64,000 nucleotides of DNA from Lactuca virosa (lineage: Eukaryota; Streptophyta; Magnoliopsida; Asterales; Asteraceae): positions 224,185,998 through 224,249,997 of the forward strand of contig CAKMRJ010005745.1 in the NCBI GenBank assembly GCA_928212115.1. The letters run 5' to 3'. The position numbers were made by a program, and so were the translations under genes. The notes beneath the pieces were generated by a model. That model saw nothing but the letters and a program-made list of their open reading frames with translations. It ran no database searches and had not been told where the DNA came from. Below, piece after piece: positions 34,391 to 45,283 of this stretch (within the stretch, counting starts at the first letter, position 1; the number at the start of each line of letters is the position of its first letter).

Positions 34391-35210
34391 ATAATATACC
34401 CTAAAAAAGGTATAAAAAAAGAATTATTTCATCACGGTCCTTAAGTTGTTCCTAACTATTTCAAGTTATTAAGGACTACCCAAAAAGTAATTTGTGTTTA
34501 GTTCATAAAGTTATATCAATTTAGTTTTGACCTTAGACACCTAATCTGACATTATTGGCTATCAATAGGGTGTTTTGATTCTATCTTAATATCGATGCTC
34601 AACTTCATGTTTGAGCTTATGTAAGTTAGCTTGAAATCTTTATGAAGACGACATCCTTAATGTAAATCCAATAGTTATTGATAATAGATTTAAAATTGAT
34701 GTTGATGCTTAGTTTCATTAAAGAATCAACTTCTTTTCCTCTCTCAGATGTTTTTGGTTAGTTCGTTGGGAAGTTTCAGTTTATATTTGACTATGTGTGT
34801 TTCCTGTACAAAACTGATCAAGAAAAGTTATTTTGTGTATGTTTAGAGTAAAAATACTATATTGTTCTTTATCGTTTTTTCTTCTTTAATGAAAATAAGA
34901 TGCTTTAAACTCACAGACAAATTAATACTATATAATTTTATTTTTAAAATACAATCGTTAAAAATGAAAAAAAAAAATTCTAATTAACGATGGAGAATTC
35001 CTATAATGAATTTTTCATACGGGGCTAATTTTGGAACTGTAATATAATATGGACCATTTATGTATGTATGTGTTTGACCGTATGTATGTTTTCAACTATA
35101 TGTATGTATATGTTAACACAAGTTACATAAGAAAAATTAAAAAGAATAATAATATTAAAAATACTTCTAAATGTATGTTGTGTGTAATATGAAAATTTCG
35201 ATATCATTTT
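34391..35210. other. AT-rich intergenic DNA, no gene seen
   Basis: No coding sequence or paired transposon ends are seen. Short TATG/TGTATG runs occur near 35060-35110. Confidence 0.5.
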
Positions 35211-36922
35211 TGTAACATCCCGAAATTCAGGTACAGCTATTTAACCCTTCTCTTTTGTCAAATTGTCAAAGTTAGCCCTTGAGTGAAAAGTTGTAGCAAA
35301 TGAGTACGTTGGGCGTACTCAAGAGTACGCTGCGCGTACTCATGCGCTTGAAATGGACGCGGACCCTTAGAGGTACGCTGGGCGTACCAAGGTTACGCTG
35401 GGCGTAACCTGCCCAGATGCAAAACCCTAATTTAGACTTGAGCCCTATATAAAGAAGGTTATGGCCTTATCCTCAGCCACCATTTGAGTGAGTGAAACCC
35501 TAAAAGAGAGCTAACCTTCGTTCTAAGCTTGTGTGAGTGTTTTTGGAGCTAAAGTGCCTTTGTGTGTTAGTAAGGAAGAAGAGGAGATTCTTGTGAAGGC
35601 TAGAAGTTGGAGTGCAAGCCTTGGATCTGAGTTCTATAGAGGGAAGAGCTTCACTTGGAGGTATAAAGCTCAAAGCTTTCCTTGTTATTTTGATTTGTGC
35701 TTCATGGACCATTTCTAGGGTTAAAGTCCCAAAGGTGGAGACTTTATGAGCATAAAGGACTCCATAGACCTAGATCTGTCCCTTTTCAATGATATATGAG
35801 TTATAGATCCATAAAGTTCCCATCTTGGTCGTTGTTATGAAGTCATGCTTGAGTTATGAGCTTTCTAGAGTTGGGAAATGGAATGTTATGGGTGTTAGTG
35901 ACTTGTCCAGCCATGCAAAGGCTTAAAGTCACCAACTTTATGGATTAAGAGGTTTAGAAAAGGCCAGATCTAGAAGTTGGACGTGAGTTTTAACTGATTA
36001 AGACCCTAAAAGCTAAGAAGTCTGAAACTGGGAATTACGCTGGGCGTAATCCCAGTACGCGCGGCGTAGGGGGTTGCATTCCCCGATTCTGTGAGGTTGC
36101 CGGGTACGCCCAACGTACAGGGTTGGTACGCGCAGCGTAACCCGGAGAGTTGACTTTTGTTGACTTTTAGGGTTTTGGTCAACATTTGGACTTTGCGTCA
36201 GGGAGGGGTAAAATGGTCTTTTACCCTTCTGTGGGATTGTAGAAAAGGGATGTAGTCTAGCCTTGAGAGCCGTTAATGATTTGAAATAATTACTTTATGT
36301 GATTAGGCGGGGCTAGGTCGTTGTTTCGAGATTCAGGGATATCGAGCACGTGAGTTACTAGACATCATACGAGGTGAGTCTTCTCACTATACATTACCTA
36401 TAGTGGTATTTATGTGTAGACCAGAGGGTCTTGTATGCTATGTGTATATATATGAGTTATGTGCATTGTGTTGTATGTATGCTATGTGTTGAACAGACCG
36501 GGCCGGAGGGCCCAACGATATAGACCGGACCGAAGGGTCCAACGACACAGACTGGACCGAAGGGTCCGACGAGCTATGACCGGACCAGAGGGTCCAACGA
36601 GCTATGGGACTGGAGGGTCCCGCTGAGACACATCGACCGGAGGGTCGTATTGTAGCCTCGAGTGGTGTATGTGTTGCATGTGGTATTTTGGGGAACTCAC
36701 TAAGCATTTATGCTTACAGTTGTTGTGTTATGTGTTTCAGGTACTAGCGAGGATCGCGGGAAGGCGCCGGCATGATTCGTACACACTGAGAGGATTTATG
36801 TATATGAGATCTTGGGACATGTTTTGTTATGTTACAGTGGACACATTATGTTTTGATGATTATCGTACGAATGAAAGTATGTTTTAAAATGAAAAATTGT
36901 TTTGAAAATTCACGTTGTTACA
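35211..36922 (+). mobile_element. Solo LTR (1.7 kb), Gypsy type, with perfect target duplication
   Basis: It starts TGTAACATCCCG and ends GTTGTTACA, and is flanked by ATTTT on both sides (35206-35210 and 36923-36927). No retroviral-type genes lie inside, so it is a solo LTR. It has a TATATAAA box near 35446. Four GTACGC/GCGTAC dyads sit just upstream (35303-35410) and another four lie downstream (36036-36140). A minisatellite lies near the 3' part (36494-36655). Confidence 0.88.
36494..36655. repeat. Minisatellite inside the solo LTR
   Basis: Five to six diverged copies of GACCGGACCGAAGGGTCC followed by AACGA-type linkers, period about 30-34 bp. Confidence 0.85.
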
Positions 36923-37202
36923 ATTTTTAATGGTAAATATATTATTATGATGTAAGTCAATACATGGAGTATAACAACATATATAATGTATCAATGTATG
37001 TATGTATTCTTTTATAAACAACGTATATGGTTTAATGTATGTCAATTTATATGTTGCATAATTTTATAACACAAAATTCATACATATAATATTAGGATAA
37101 TTTTTATACATACAATATTGCATAGTTTTATAACATAAAACTTATACATATAATATTGGTTTCGTTTTTCGTTTTTTATATATTTTTCGGGGTATAATAT
37201 TA

Positions 37203-37446
37203 GGATAATTTGAGAGGGAAACAAACTTTCAACTTTGTTCACATTTAGTCACTAAACTTTTTTTCATTATTTATTTGTCACTGAACTATTGAAACTGTTC
37301 ACATTTTACCCTTATGACCGACTGTTATCGGTCATAAGGTAAAATGTGAACAGTTTCAATAGTTCAGTGGCAAATAAATAATAAAAAAAGTTTAGTGATT
37401 AAATGTAAACAAAATCGAAAGTCCATTACCTTTTCAAGTCATTATC
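37203..37446. mobile_element. Palindromic MITE, copy 2
   Basis: Same family as 34141-34388, in opposite orientation by its outer ends (GGATAATTTGAGAGG on the left, TTCAAGTCATTATC on the right). The arms are inverted repeats around about 37325. The left flank is TA; the right flank has diverged. Confidence 0.78.
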
Positions 37447-37690
37447 AAATGTTTTAAGAATCTTTACACATTGACGTACGTTAAGTACTTTGTAATGTTT
37501 AATTCTTAATTATATATTATAAATCATCGTAAATAACGTGGAGGACATGGCATAATGCTCGTATCCGGAATTTTTATTGGTATATATATGTGGTGTTTAT
37601 TTTAATTGTTTCTTTATTTGTTATGTGTTTTAAAATTATTGTCAATATCAATTTTCTATGATTTAGAAATTCATAGCAAAAATCTCACCA

Positions 37691-37703
37691 TCATTTATTT
37701 ATT

Positions 37704-37763
<60 letters not shown>

Positions 37764-37767
37764 TATT
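37691..37767. repeat. (TTTA)n(TTA)n microsatellite
   Basis: About six TTTA units are followed by about 17 TTA units. Confidence 0.9.
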
Positions 37768-38244
37768 TCAGTTATAATACGTATCTATAATTTGGAACAG
37801 TGCCAATAAAACAATTCATTAGAATACATTCTAGTTTATACAAATTGAACATTTCATTAATAGGACGTTAACCTTTATTAATACTTATGAATTAACGAAA
37901 TGACATGTCGACCAAAGGCAACGTGAGACATTTTTGTATTTGATTTTCATTAGTCCTAATATTTTAGAGAAATTTACAATTACGTCTTACATTTTTTTAA
38001 ATAGAAATTTAAAATTACGTCTTACATATTTTTAAATAGAAAAATCGAGGAAATTTAATTATAATTTTATTAAAATTAGATCTTTTATCTTAGTAAACCC
38101 TTTCTAGCCGGTTTCATACTGTGATGTGGCCATACGTTGCTTAGGTGGATGTTGAGTCTTTAAATGAGAGCTTAATGGAGTTCTAAAGAAAATCTTGGCT
38201 CATTCAACCCCTAAAATCGCATAGGCCCTCATCCAAGAGAAAGA

Positions 38245-38560
38245 GAAAGAGATGTCTTCTTTGTTTGTCAGAAGAAGAGACCCTCGTCAAACACATAGAC
38301 AAGGTTTAAAAAGTACGTGATATTACGGTGATCCAATTGGAAAATGGAGTTTATGGACTCCCTTAAATCCAGAAAGAAGTTTCGTCGGATGCCCTAATTT
38401 CCAGGATGAAGAGAAGGATTGTAAGTATTTTGGTTGGGTAGACCCCCTCCCCCCTACCAACCAAGTAGTATAAAGACCTCATGTTAGAATTTTACAACAA
38501 TAGCAATACTAATAACCTTAGATTTTTTGGAGATTTTGTAGAACAAAAATCCCTAGAAGA
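38245..38560 (+). pseudogene. GRF-type zinc finger fragment, broken
   Basis: From the ATG near 38252 the frame reads MSSLFVRRRDPRQ. After a stop it continues with GDPIGKWSLWTPLNPERSFV, GCPNFQDEEKDCKYFGW and a WVDPPLP block, the pattern of plant GRF zinc fingers. The Cys pair that should precede GDP is destroyed and a stop codon interrupts the region. Such proteins often occur with transposons. It looks like a relic. Confidence 0.6.
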
Positions 38561-38699
38561 AGTTGTGGAACCAGTACGCAGGCATTCAATAAGAAGTTGG
38601 AATTGTAGGTGGAAGTTGGAAAGTAGTGTTTTATGTGTGTTTGGTTGTGTTTGTGTCTGTTCTGTTTAAGGAATGGTAGGCTAGAACTAAGTGTTTATT

Positions 38700-39928
38700 T
38701 CATTAAGGCTGTAGTGTTTTGTTTGCAATGCATATGACTTGTATTTGGTTTTTACAATCAGTTTTTGTAATAAATTAACAAGTTCATGTATTAAGTTTGT
38801 CAATTAACATGATCAAGATTTGTATGAGACATGGAATCACCCAAAACCAATGTAATAGAATCATGAAAGTGTTACGATCAAATATGTACTAATATTAACC
38901 AAAACATGAGTCTAAATATGAGCCAGAACATGACCAATCCATTTGTAAACCAAAACATGAGCAAAATATGATCAAACATGTACTAATATTACCCAAAATA
39001 TGCATTAAGCCAAGGTTTGTACAAAATTGACTATCAACGTTTGTTCGTGGTTAAAGTTTGTACATGTTCTTAACAAAAGAAGGGTTTAAAAACACCATAT
39101 TTTAGACCAATTGCCTTGTTTGCACTAATCTCCTCCCATCCTTATCTACCACTTGCTTTTTCAATTTTAAAATACTATCCTCTCTAAAGGCCTCCTCTTT
39201 TTCACTAAATAGGTTTCATCCATGCCTTCATCATCTCTAGATTCTTGAGTTCCACAGACTAATTATGGGACTGATTCATATATGTCCTCAACTGGAAATT
39301 GTATCCCCTATTGGCTCTCAATACCAACATCCTGTAATAAGCATTACAAAATCAAATTATCAGATTACATAACATATAGATTACAAAATCATATTAGATA
39401 TTACTTGCCACAAACATATCAATCTCCATAGATACAACTTTTACACCTTCAATCTCATTTAATTCAACTTCAGTTAAACTAGTACAATCTTTGATCTCCT
39501 CATAAGTGTAATTTAACTCTCTTATGAACTTAATGTTTTCCTTATATCATCCTTATCTTCCTGAGGGATATCATCAACATCATCAACTTCTTTCTAAAGG
39601 ATATCATCAACATTTATATTCTCAAAAGTAGGGACATCAAAAGTACCCTCATATTTATTGCCTCTTCCATCAGATCCCCTACCACCATCTCTACTACCAC
39701 TTTCACATGTCATATTGCCTCTATCACCACCTCTATCCCCTCTTCTAGTTCTAGTCCATTTAGTCAAATCAGGTTCCAATCTGGGCCTGCCTATTATCTT
39801 TTTGGGTTTGGTTTAAAGGACCACCTTTGGATTTTAACATGAAGATTTATAGTCGCCTTTGAAGACAATTTTTTCATTAGAAAATTCTACCCTTTGAAGC
39901 AACTTGGTAGTACTCGTCCTCATGCTTA
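38700..39928. other. Decayed repeat DNA, no gene seen
   Basis: A minus-strand frame at 39779-39594 contains GGDRGNMTCESG and DGGRGSDGRG, low-complexity Gly/Arg/Asp sequence. The phrase GRPRLEPDLTKWTRTRRG just upstream looks protein-like, but I cannot assign it. The surrounding frames are broken. Confidence 0.4.
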
Positions 39929-40149
39929 CACTAGTACAAAACTGAGCTTTATCCACGTAAAAACCCATCATTAAGGACATTTTATGTCGGTTTTTTTAAG
40001 AACATGAGAGGAAAGGTTGCGTCATTGAAGATAAGTTATGATGTCGTTCAGTTGTAGTGAGTATAACTCATGAAAACCCGTTATTATAGGTTAAACCCGT
40101 CATTATATGATATGGTGTTTTTGGAGATATATTTATCTTATATTGATAA

Positions 40150-41370
40150 CCGTCATGAATAATAAACTTATAGTGATGTGTTTTTTCCTAGAGTCGGAAA
40201 TATTCACTTACGGTCACCGTTTATAAATATTATCATGACCATTGTTGACTTTTGGAGACACAAATGTAATTAAATTGTAAGGATAAACTATCTTTACTAA
40301 CATGTTTAATGGTTTATCATTACTATTGTTTACATACACCGACAAATAAAAAATTAAGATGTTACCAAAAATGATCTATACTAACATGTTATTTCTTTTA
40401 TTATGATTATTGATAACTTTTAGTGACATGTTTAAAATTATATCGTGAATATTGTGAACGTTTACTCATTCACAAGCAATTAAACGATGAGCATAAAATA
40501 CTTATAGGGATGTGTTTTTTCATATAGGGTGATAAATGTTCACTTACCGCCAACGTTTATAAATATTATCGTGTCCATTGTAGACTTTTGGAGACACAAA
40601 TATAATTAAATTGTAAGGATAATCTATCTTTACTAACATGTTTAATGGTTTATCATTACTATTGTTTACATACACCGACAAATAAAGAATTAAGACGTCA
40701 CAAAATGATCTATACTAACATGTTATTTCTTTTATTATGATTATTGATCATTTTTAGTGACATGTTTAATATTATATCGTGAATATTCTGAACGTTTACT
40801 CACTCGCAAGGAATTAAACGGTGAGTATAAAATGCTTATAGTGATGTGTTTTTTCATATAGAGTGATAAATGTTTACTTTCAGTGACCGTTTATAAATAT
40901 TACCGCGGTCATTGTTGACTTTTGGAGACACAGATGTAATTAAGATATAAGGATAAGTTATGTTTCCTAACATGTGTAATCGTTTATCATTACTATTGGT
41001 TACTTATACAGACAAATAAAGAAATTAAGACGTCACCAAAGATGATCTATATTAATATGTTATTTCTTTTATTATTATTATTATTGATCACTTTTAGTAA
41101 CATGTTTAATATTATATCTTGAATATTGTGAACATTTACTCACTCACAAACAATTAAACGGTGAACATAAAATACTTATAGTGATGTGTTTTTTCATATA
41201 GAATGATAAATATTTACTTACGGTGACCATTTATAAATATTATCGTAGTCATTGTTGACTTTTGAGGACACAAATGTAATTAAGTTGTAAGGATAAGTTA
41301 TCTTTCTTAAAATGTTTTATCGTTTATCATTACTATTGTTTACATACACCGACATGTTTAACCCGTCACA
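40150..41370. repeat. Satellite-like array, period about 337 bp, in the CACTA element
   Basis: Three full and one partial copy share the same blocks in order: CTTATAGTGATGTGTTTTTT, TTATAAATATTATCGTGACC-like, TTGTTGACTTTTGGAGACAC and CATACACCGACAAATAAA. Equivalent positions lie at about 40456, 40791 and 41131. Confidence 0.85.
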
Positions 41371-42218
41371 ATATGTTTTTTATTATTTATATTGTAGAAT
41401 GGTTTTTTTTAACATAGTTGCACATATATTGGCCACCTTTCGTTACTGTGAAACTCAACAACGGAAATATAAAAAATAATGTAATAAAAAACTATTTTTC
41501 AATAATAATAATTAAAAAGTTATTACATCAAAAACATACATACAAATATACAATGATAAACTAAACTCTACTTAAATTAAAATAGGTGTTGCACTTCTTA
41601 GCCCGGTTGCTGAGAAATAGTTCATGTGCTACTTTTAAATGGGTTGTCTTTTATTGGGATTTTGTATTTCATTATTTGCTTCAACCATATGTATATCCGG
41701 ATATTGTAACAATATAAATTAAAATATGTGTTAAACATGCATTGAAGCAAACATGCACAACTAGTGTATACAATTAACTAATAGAATCCTTTTAAAAAAA
41801 TTATAATGTTTAATTAATTAATATAAATATTAATATAACTTATGCAAATAAAGTACCTTAGGATCCAGAACTACAATATATTTTTCCCAAGCCACAAAAG
41901 AACCTATTGCATTCTTAACTGTTAACGGGTGTTTGTTATCTCCGTTTGATACGCAGACGGATGACTCTATTTCTTCATCCACAGAAACTCTATAGTAATC
42001 AGTCGTCAGTGGTTTTCCATGTATTTTCTGGTTGTCATCGGTAGAATACATGACAAAACCCTTCGCAACGACATTACTACGTTGAGCCACTGACAGTGAA
42101 CATTTTATCGTCTACATATACATGCACATATTATTAATAAATATATAAGTATAAAGTTTAATTAACTGACACGTATATCTTTGTAAACATGTTGAATATA
42201 CATATTTTGTTCAGTTGT

Positions 42219-42370
42219 TGCAATGTATTGGGTTGAGGTGCTTCTATTCCTTTTTTAGTTGAATTCCCAGCTTGTGGCTCCTCACTTGTAGCATTGCAAT
42301 GTATTGGGTTGAGGTGCTTCTATTCCTTTTTTAGTTGAATTCCCAGCTTGTGGCTCCTCACTTGTAGCAG
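42219..42370. repeat. Perfect 76-bp tandem duplication
   Basis: Two identical 76-bp units (42219-42294 and 42295-42370), each starting TGCAATGTATTGGGTTGAGG. The lack of differences shows a recent event. Confidence 0.92.
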
Positions 42371-43052
42371 TAAAATTTTCTTGACCCTCATTTAGACTTT
42401 CCTGAAAATAGTTTACCATGTTTAGTCTACGAAATACAGTTAAAATTATTGGAAAAGAAGTGTGCAAAACATATTATTGTATTAATTAACTTACATGGTG
42501 TTTGACCTATTTAGGGGGTATTTGAGATGCCAATTTACCCACATAATTGTTTTTCCTTTTTTGCGATGACAAAATACGATGAAAGCATTAATTAGCAACC
42601 CATTGTATTAAAACTATCATAAAAAAATTTACTTACTTACTTTTTTCTGTAGGAGCCTTCGTTGGAGGTGGAGTAGTAGTTATTGGAGAGTCTGCATGAT
42701 TAACGATAAGAGGAACTGCCAACCTCATCAGATACTCAACTTGGCACCTTAGATCTTGATTTGCATTTATTTGCTCCCATATCCTTTGCTGAAGGATAGA
42801 AATTGTTTCTTTTGATGAGGATCTGGCTCGAGGCAGATCCTAATATCTGGTTGGAGTGACTCCCATGCCAACCCCTCTTACAAATCCACGATGACCTTTG
42901 CCAAAGACCAATGAAATGACATATGTGGTTGGTTCAAGAATGGGTTTTTCCTTCTTCAATTGCAGTTTCATGATTGATCTAGAAAAAATGCATGTCAAAT
43001 AAATATAATATTAGTTGTATTCTTTATCGGTTAGAATTAACAAACACCAAAA

Positions 43053-43057
<5 letters not shown>

Positions 43058-43149
<92 letters not shown>

Positions 43150-43350
43150 TTGCTAGTTTGACACTATATATACAAACTCTTCTGCAACAAGCTTCCCTTC
43201 TTTCCGATCAAAATTTCTCTCTTTATTTTCTAGTCCTTTCCTCCACATTAAAGACCGTGGGGGAAGTTCATCCGCACCAATTACTTTATCTTTCACCTAT
43301 CAAAATTAAGTATGATAAACCAATGAAGTGGAAATCAAATAATTAAGTTG

Positions 43351-43425
<75 letters not shown>

Positions 43426-43476
43426 CAACCCCATACAAGCTTAGGTGTGGAATTTGTTAAGCGTCGTCGTTTTTGC

Positions 43477-43525
<49 letters not shown>
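43058..43525. repeat. Three (TA)n / (CA)n microsatellites
   Basis: (TA)n(CA)n(TA)n occupies 43058-43145, (TA)n occupies 43356-43423, and (TA)n occupies 43481-43525. The last two bracket a 57-bp unique stretch starting ACAACCCCATACAAGC. All lie in the CACTA relic. Confidence 0.9.
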
Positions 43526-43530
<5 letters not shown>

Positions 43531-43916
43531 CATAATTAATAAAACATGTTCATAACAGTTGAAATATATCCATCAATGGACTTACTAATTTTTTTTCAAT
43601 TTTGCATACCCCCCACGTCCCATGTTATGTGGGTAATGAGACTTTGCTCTAGCGACTTTTCCCTTATCAGACATGGCCTTCAATATAGATTCATAAATAA
43701 AAGATTGTCATCAAATGATTTATGAGGATGGGAAAAGAAATAGAAATAAGTAAAGTAATATGTTACTTAAGAATCTAAATTGACGAAGTGCTGAATGGAA
43801 AACCCGAATACTCAAGAAGCAATTTTGAAGAACACATGAATGATGAGAATATGATAGATGTTATATACAATCGATGGTGAAATTGAAAGGTAGAATTCGA
43901 GATCCATGAGGAGTAA

Positions 43917-44315
43917 ATGCGAGGCAACTACTCAAGACAATTAGTCAATTACTATGAGTATCTTGCATTAACTGATGTCGAATTGGCTTTGGCGATTGGT
44001 AAACAGATCACAGTGCCACAATCCATATTGAAAAGTCAAGTTGGTTTGAAGAGCTATGAAGATGGGGAGATTTGTTCGAAGCCTCTTGGGATTGTGTTTG
44101 TTGGAAAGAATAAGAAGGGGAAGATTACGAAGTTTCTGTTTCATGCTTGTGATGTTGAAAGATATACCACACCTCATTATACAAACCTTATTGTTCGAAT
44201 GAATAGTTGTGCAAAGAACAATGAAGGTGAAAAAGCTGAAATTCGCAAGGTGGTAAACTGGTATGCAGAAATTCGAAGGGTGATACATCAAGCTGCTCAT
44301 ATGCTAATCACTTAG
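43917..44315 (+). CDS. Orphan 132-aa ORF just upstream of a Copia 3' LTR
   Basis: An uninterrupted frame of 132 codons has normal amino-acid composition (KQITVPQSILKSQVGLKSYE, GIVFVGKNKKGKITKFLFHA, VVNWYAEIRRVIHQAAH). It ends 17 bp before a poly-G tract that precedes an LTR. I do not recognise a domain. It has no signal peptide or membrane span. Its place between a CACTA relic and a Copia 3' LTR suggests it belonged to the retrotransposon's 3' region or was picked up by it. Whether it is expressed is unknown. Confidence 0.35.
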   Translation: MRGNYSRQLVNYYEYLALTDVELALAIGKQITVPQSILKSQVGLKSYEDGEICSKPLGIVFVGKNKKGKITKFLFHACDVERYTTPHYTNLIVRMNSCAKNNEGEKAEIRKVVNWYAEIRRVIHQAAHMLIT

Positions 44316-44331
44316 ATTCGACACTTCTCAC

Positions 44332-44346
44332 AAGGGGGGGGGGGAA
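44332..44346 (+). other. Polypurine tract of a Copia element
   Basis: The purine run AAGGGGGGGGGGGAA lies directly before the LTR start TGTTGAGC at 44347. It is the expected primer site for plus-strand synthesis. Confidence 0.7.
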
Positions 44347-44677
44347 TGTTGAGCTCGAAAGTAGTTGTGAGGTGTTGAAGTCTATCTGAGTCTGTATTAG
44401 TGTCGAAGTATGTTTGGTTGTTTATTATAAGGGCGTTAATATCGAAACTGTAATGTTTAGTCCCTTATATTTTTTTGTACGCTTTTATTATCCCTATAAA
44501 TATGGGATGGGTACTAGAGTTAGAGATAGTTTTTGGAGTCTTCGACTTGTTATCTCTATATTCTCTATGTATCATGTTAAAGCGTAATTGAGCTATACAG
44601 ATCATATTTACATCGTGTGTTCATAATTTATCTTATACTATGATCTAGTTTCATATACTCGATTAATTGCAACTACA
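44347..44677 (+). mobile_element. 3' LTR of a Copia element (SIRE-like), remainder lost
   Basis: It begins TGTTGAGCTCGAAAG and ends near AACTACA. It shares blocks with the Copia LTR at 55587 in the same order: AATGTTTAGTCC, TTTTTTGTACGCTTTT, CTATAAATA, and CAGATCATATTTACATCG. No matching 5' LTR or pol is seen to its left, so most of the element is gone. The right end is approximate. Confidence 0.7.
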
Positions 44678-45283
44678 CTTTCTGATGGTTCGGTTCGGTC
44701 TTCCATTGATAGTTCGGATCGGCCTTCTCTAATCGTTCGGTTCACCCATCCGGCCACCATGTTTCGGTTCGGTTAGGCAGCTCGCTCCTTCTTAAGACAA
44801 AAAAGTTCCAGCCTTGCACCCATTCCCAATACACAGCTGGAATTTACCTTCCCAAGGTAAATATACTTCATACTATATATACATCTCACAAACACACATC
44901 TCGGGTATGCCCGAACTCTCTCTATATACTCATCGTACTTACATACACTCAGACTCCTCTCGGTCGAAGGATCTGATCATCGTTTCGATCCAATACTAAC
45001 TTGATCATCGGAGGCCGCTCCCGGGACACAAGTCCTGGGGCGACTCTAATGATTCTTTTTTATGAGTGTAACAGGAAAAACATCGAGGCTTGCTAGCGGC
45101 ATCGAAGCACATATCCGAGATCTCGACTCGATCAACCCCGTGACGATTTTCCAAGTTACATCAAATACTCTTGGAAACATATGGATTCAAAACATAGGGT
45201 GTTACTTTATTCCTTGATAGATATATGGAACAATTGGCCATGAGTGCATTTTTGGAAATCTATGGATAAGTACATAATGATTG
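44678..45283. other. Repeat-like DNA, unassigned
   Basis: TTCGGTTCGGTC words (44685-44780) and the phrases CTTGATCATCGGAGG and GGGGCGACTCTAATG look like an LTR or TRIM end of another retrotransposon. I could not pair termini. No gene is seen. Confidence 0.4.

Larger units (their letters stand above)
41857..43672 (-). pseudogene. Plant transposase (Ptta/En/Spm type) exons of the CACTA relic
   Basis: Minus-strand exon-like pieces appear in order. At 43672-43586 is MSDKGKVARAKSHYPHNMGR, then GGYAKLK. At 43293-43148 is KDKVIGADELPPRSLMWRKG, then LENKERN. At 42970-42640 is VFGKGHRGFVRGVGMGVTPT, then a Ser/Arg stretch with a coiled-coil-like ILQQRIWEQINANQDLRCQ. At 42467-42282 is a polar linker. 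At 42103-41860 is QRSNVVAKGFVMYSTDD, then PLTVKNAIGSFVAWEKYIV. These are the typical blocks of the second CACTA protein in plants (Ptta region and its C-terminal conserved domain). A stop interrupts the GVTPTRY block and a 76-bp duplication lies in the linker, so it is probably dead. Function in CACTA transposition is family knowledge. Confidence 0.7.
39929..43700 (-). mobile_element. CACTA (En/Spm) transposon relic
   Basis: The left terminus reads CACTAGTACAAAA at 39929, a CACTA-type end. The interior has a long direct-repeat array (40150-41370) followed by minus-strand exons of a plant Ptta/En/Spm-type protein (41857-43672). The opposite terminus (expected TTTTGTACTAGTG) was not found before 44,000, so the right limit is set only by the last recognisable exon. 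Confidence 0.65.

Noticed and set aside
44685..45130. Possible TRIM or Tat-type LTR end
   Set aside because: Suggestive phrases only; I could not identify paired termini, a primer site or duplications.
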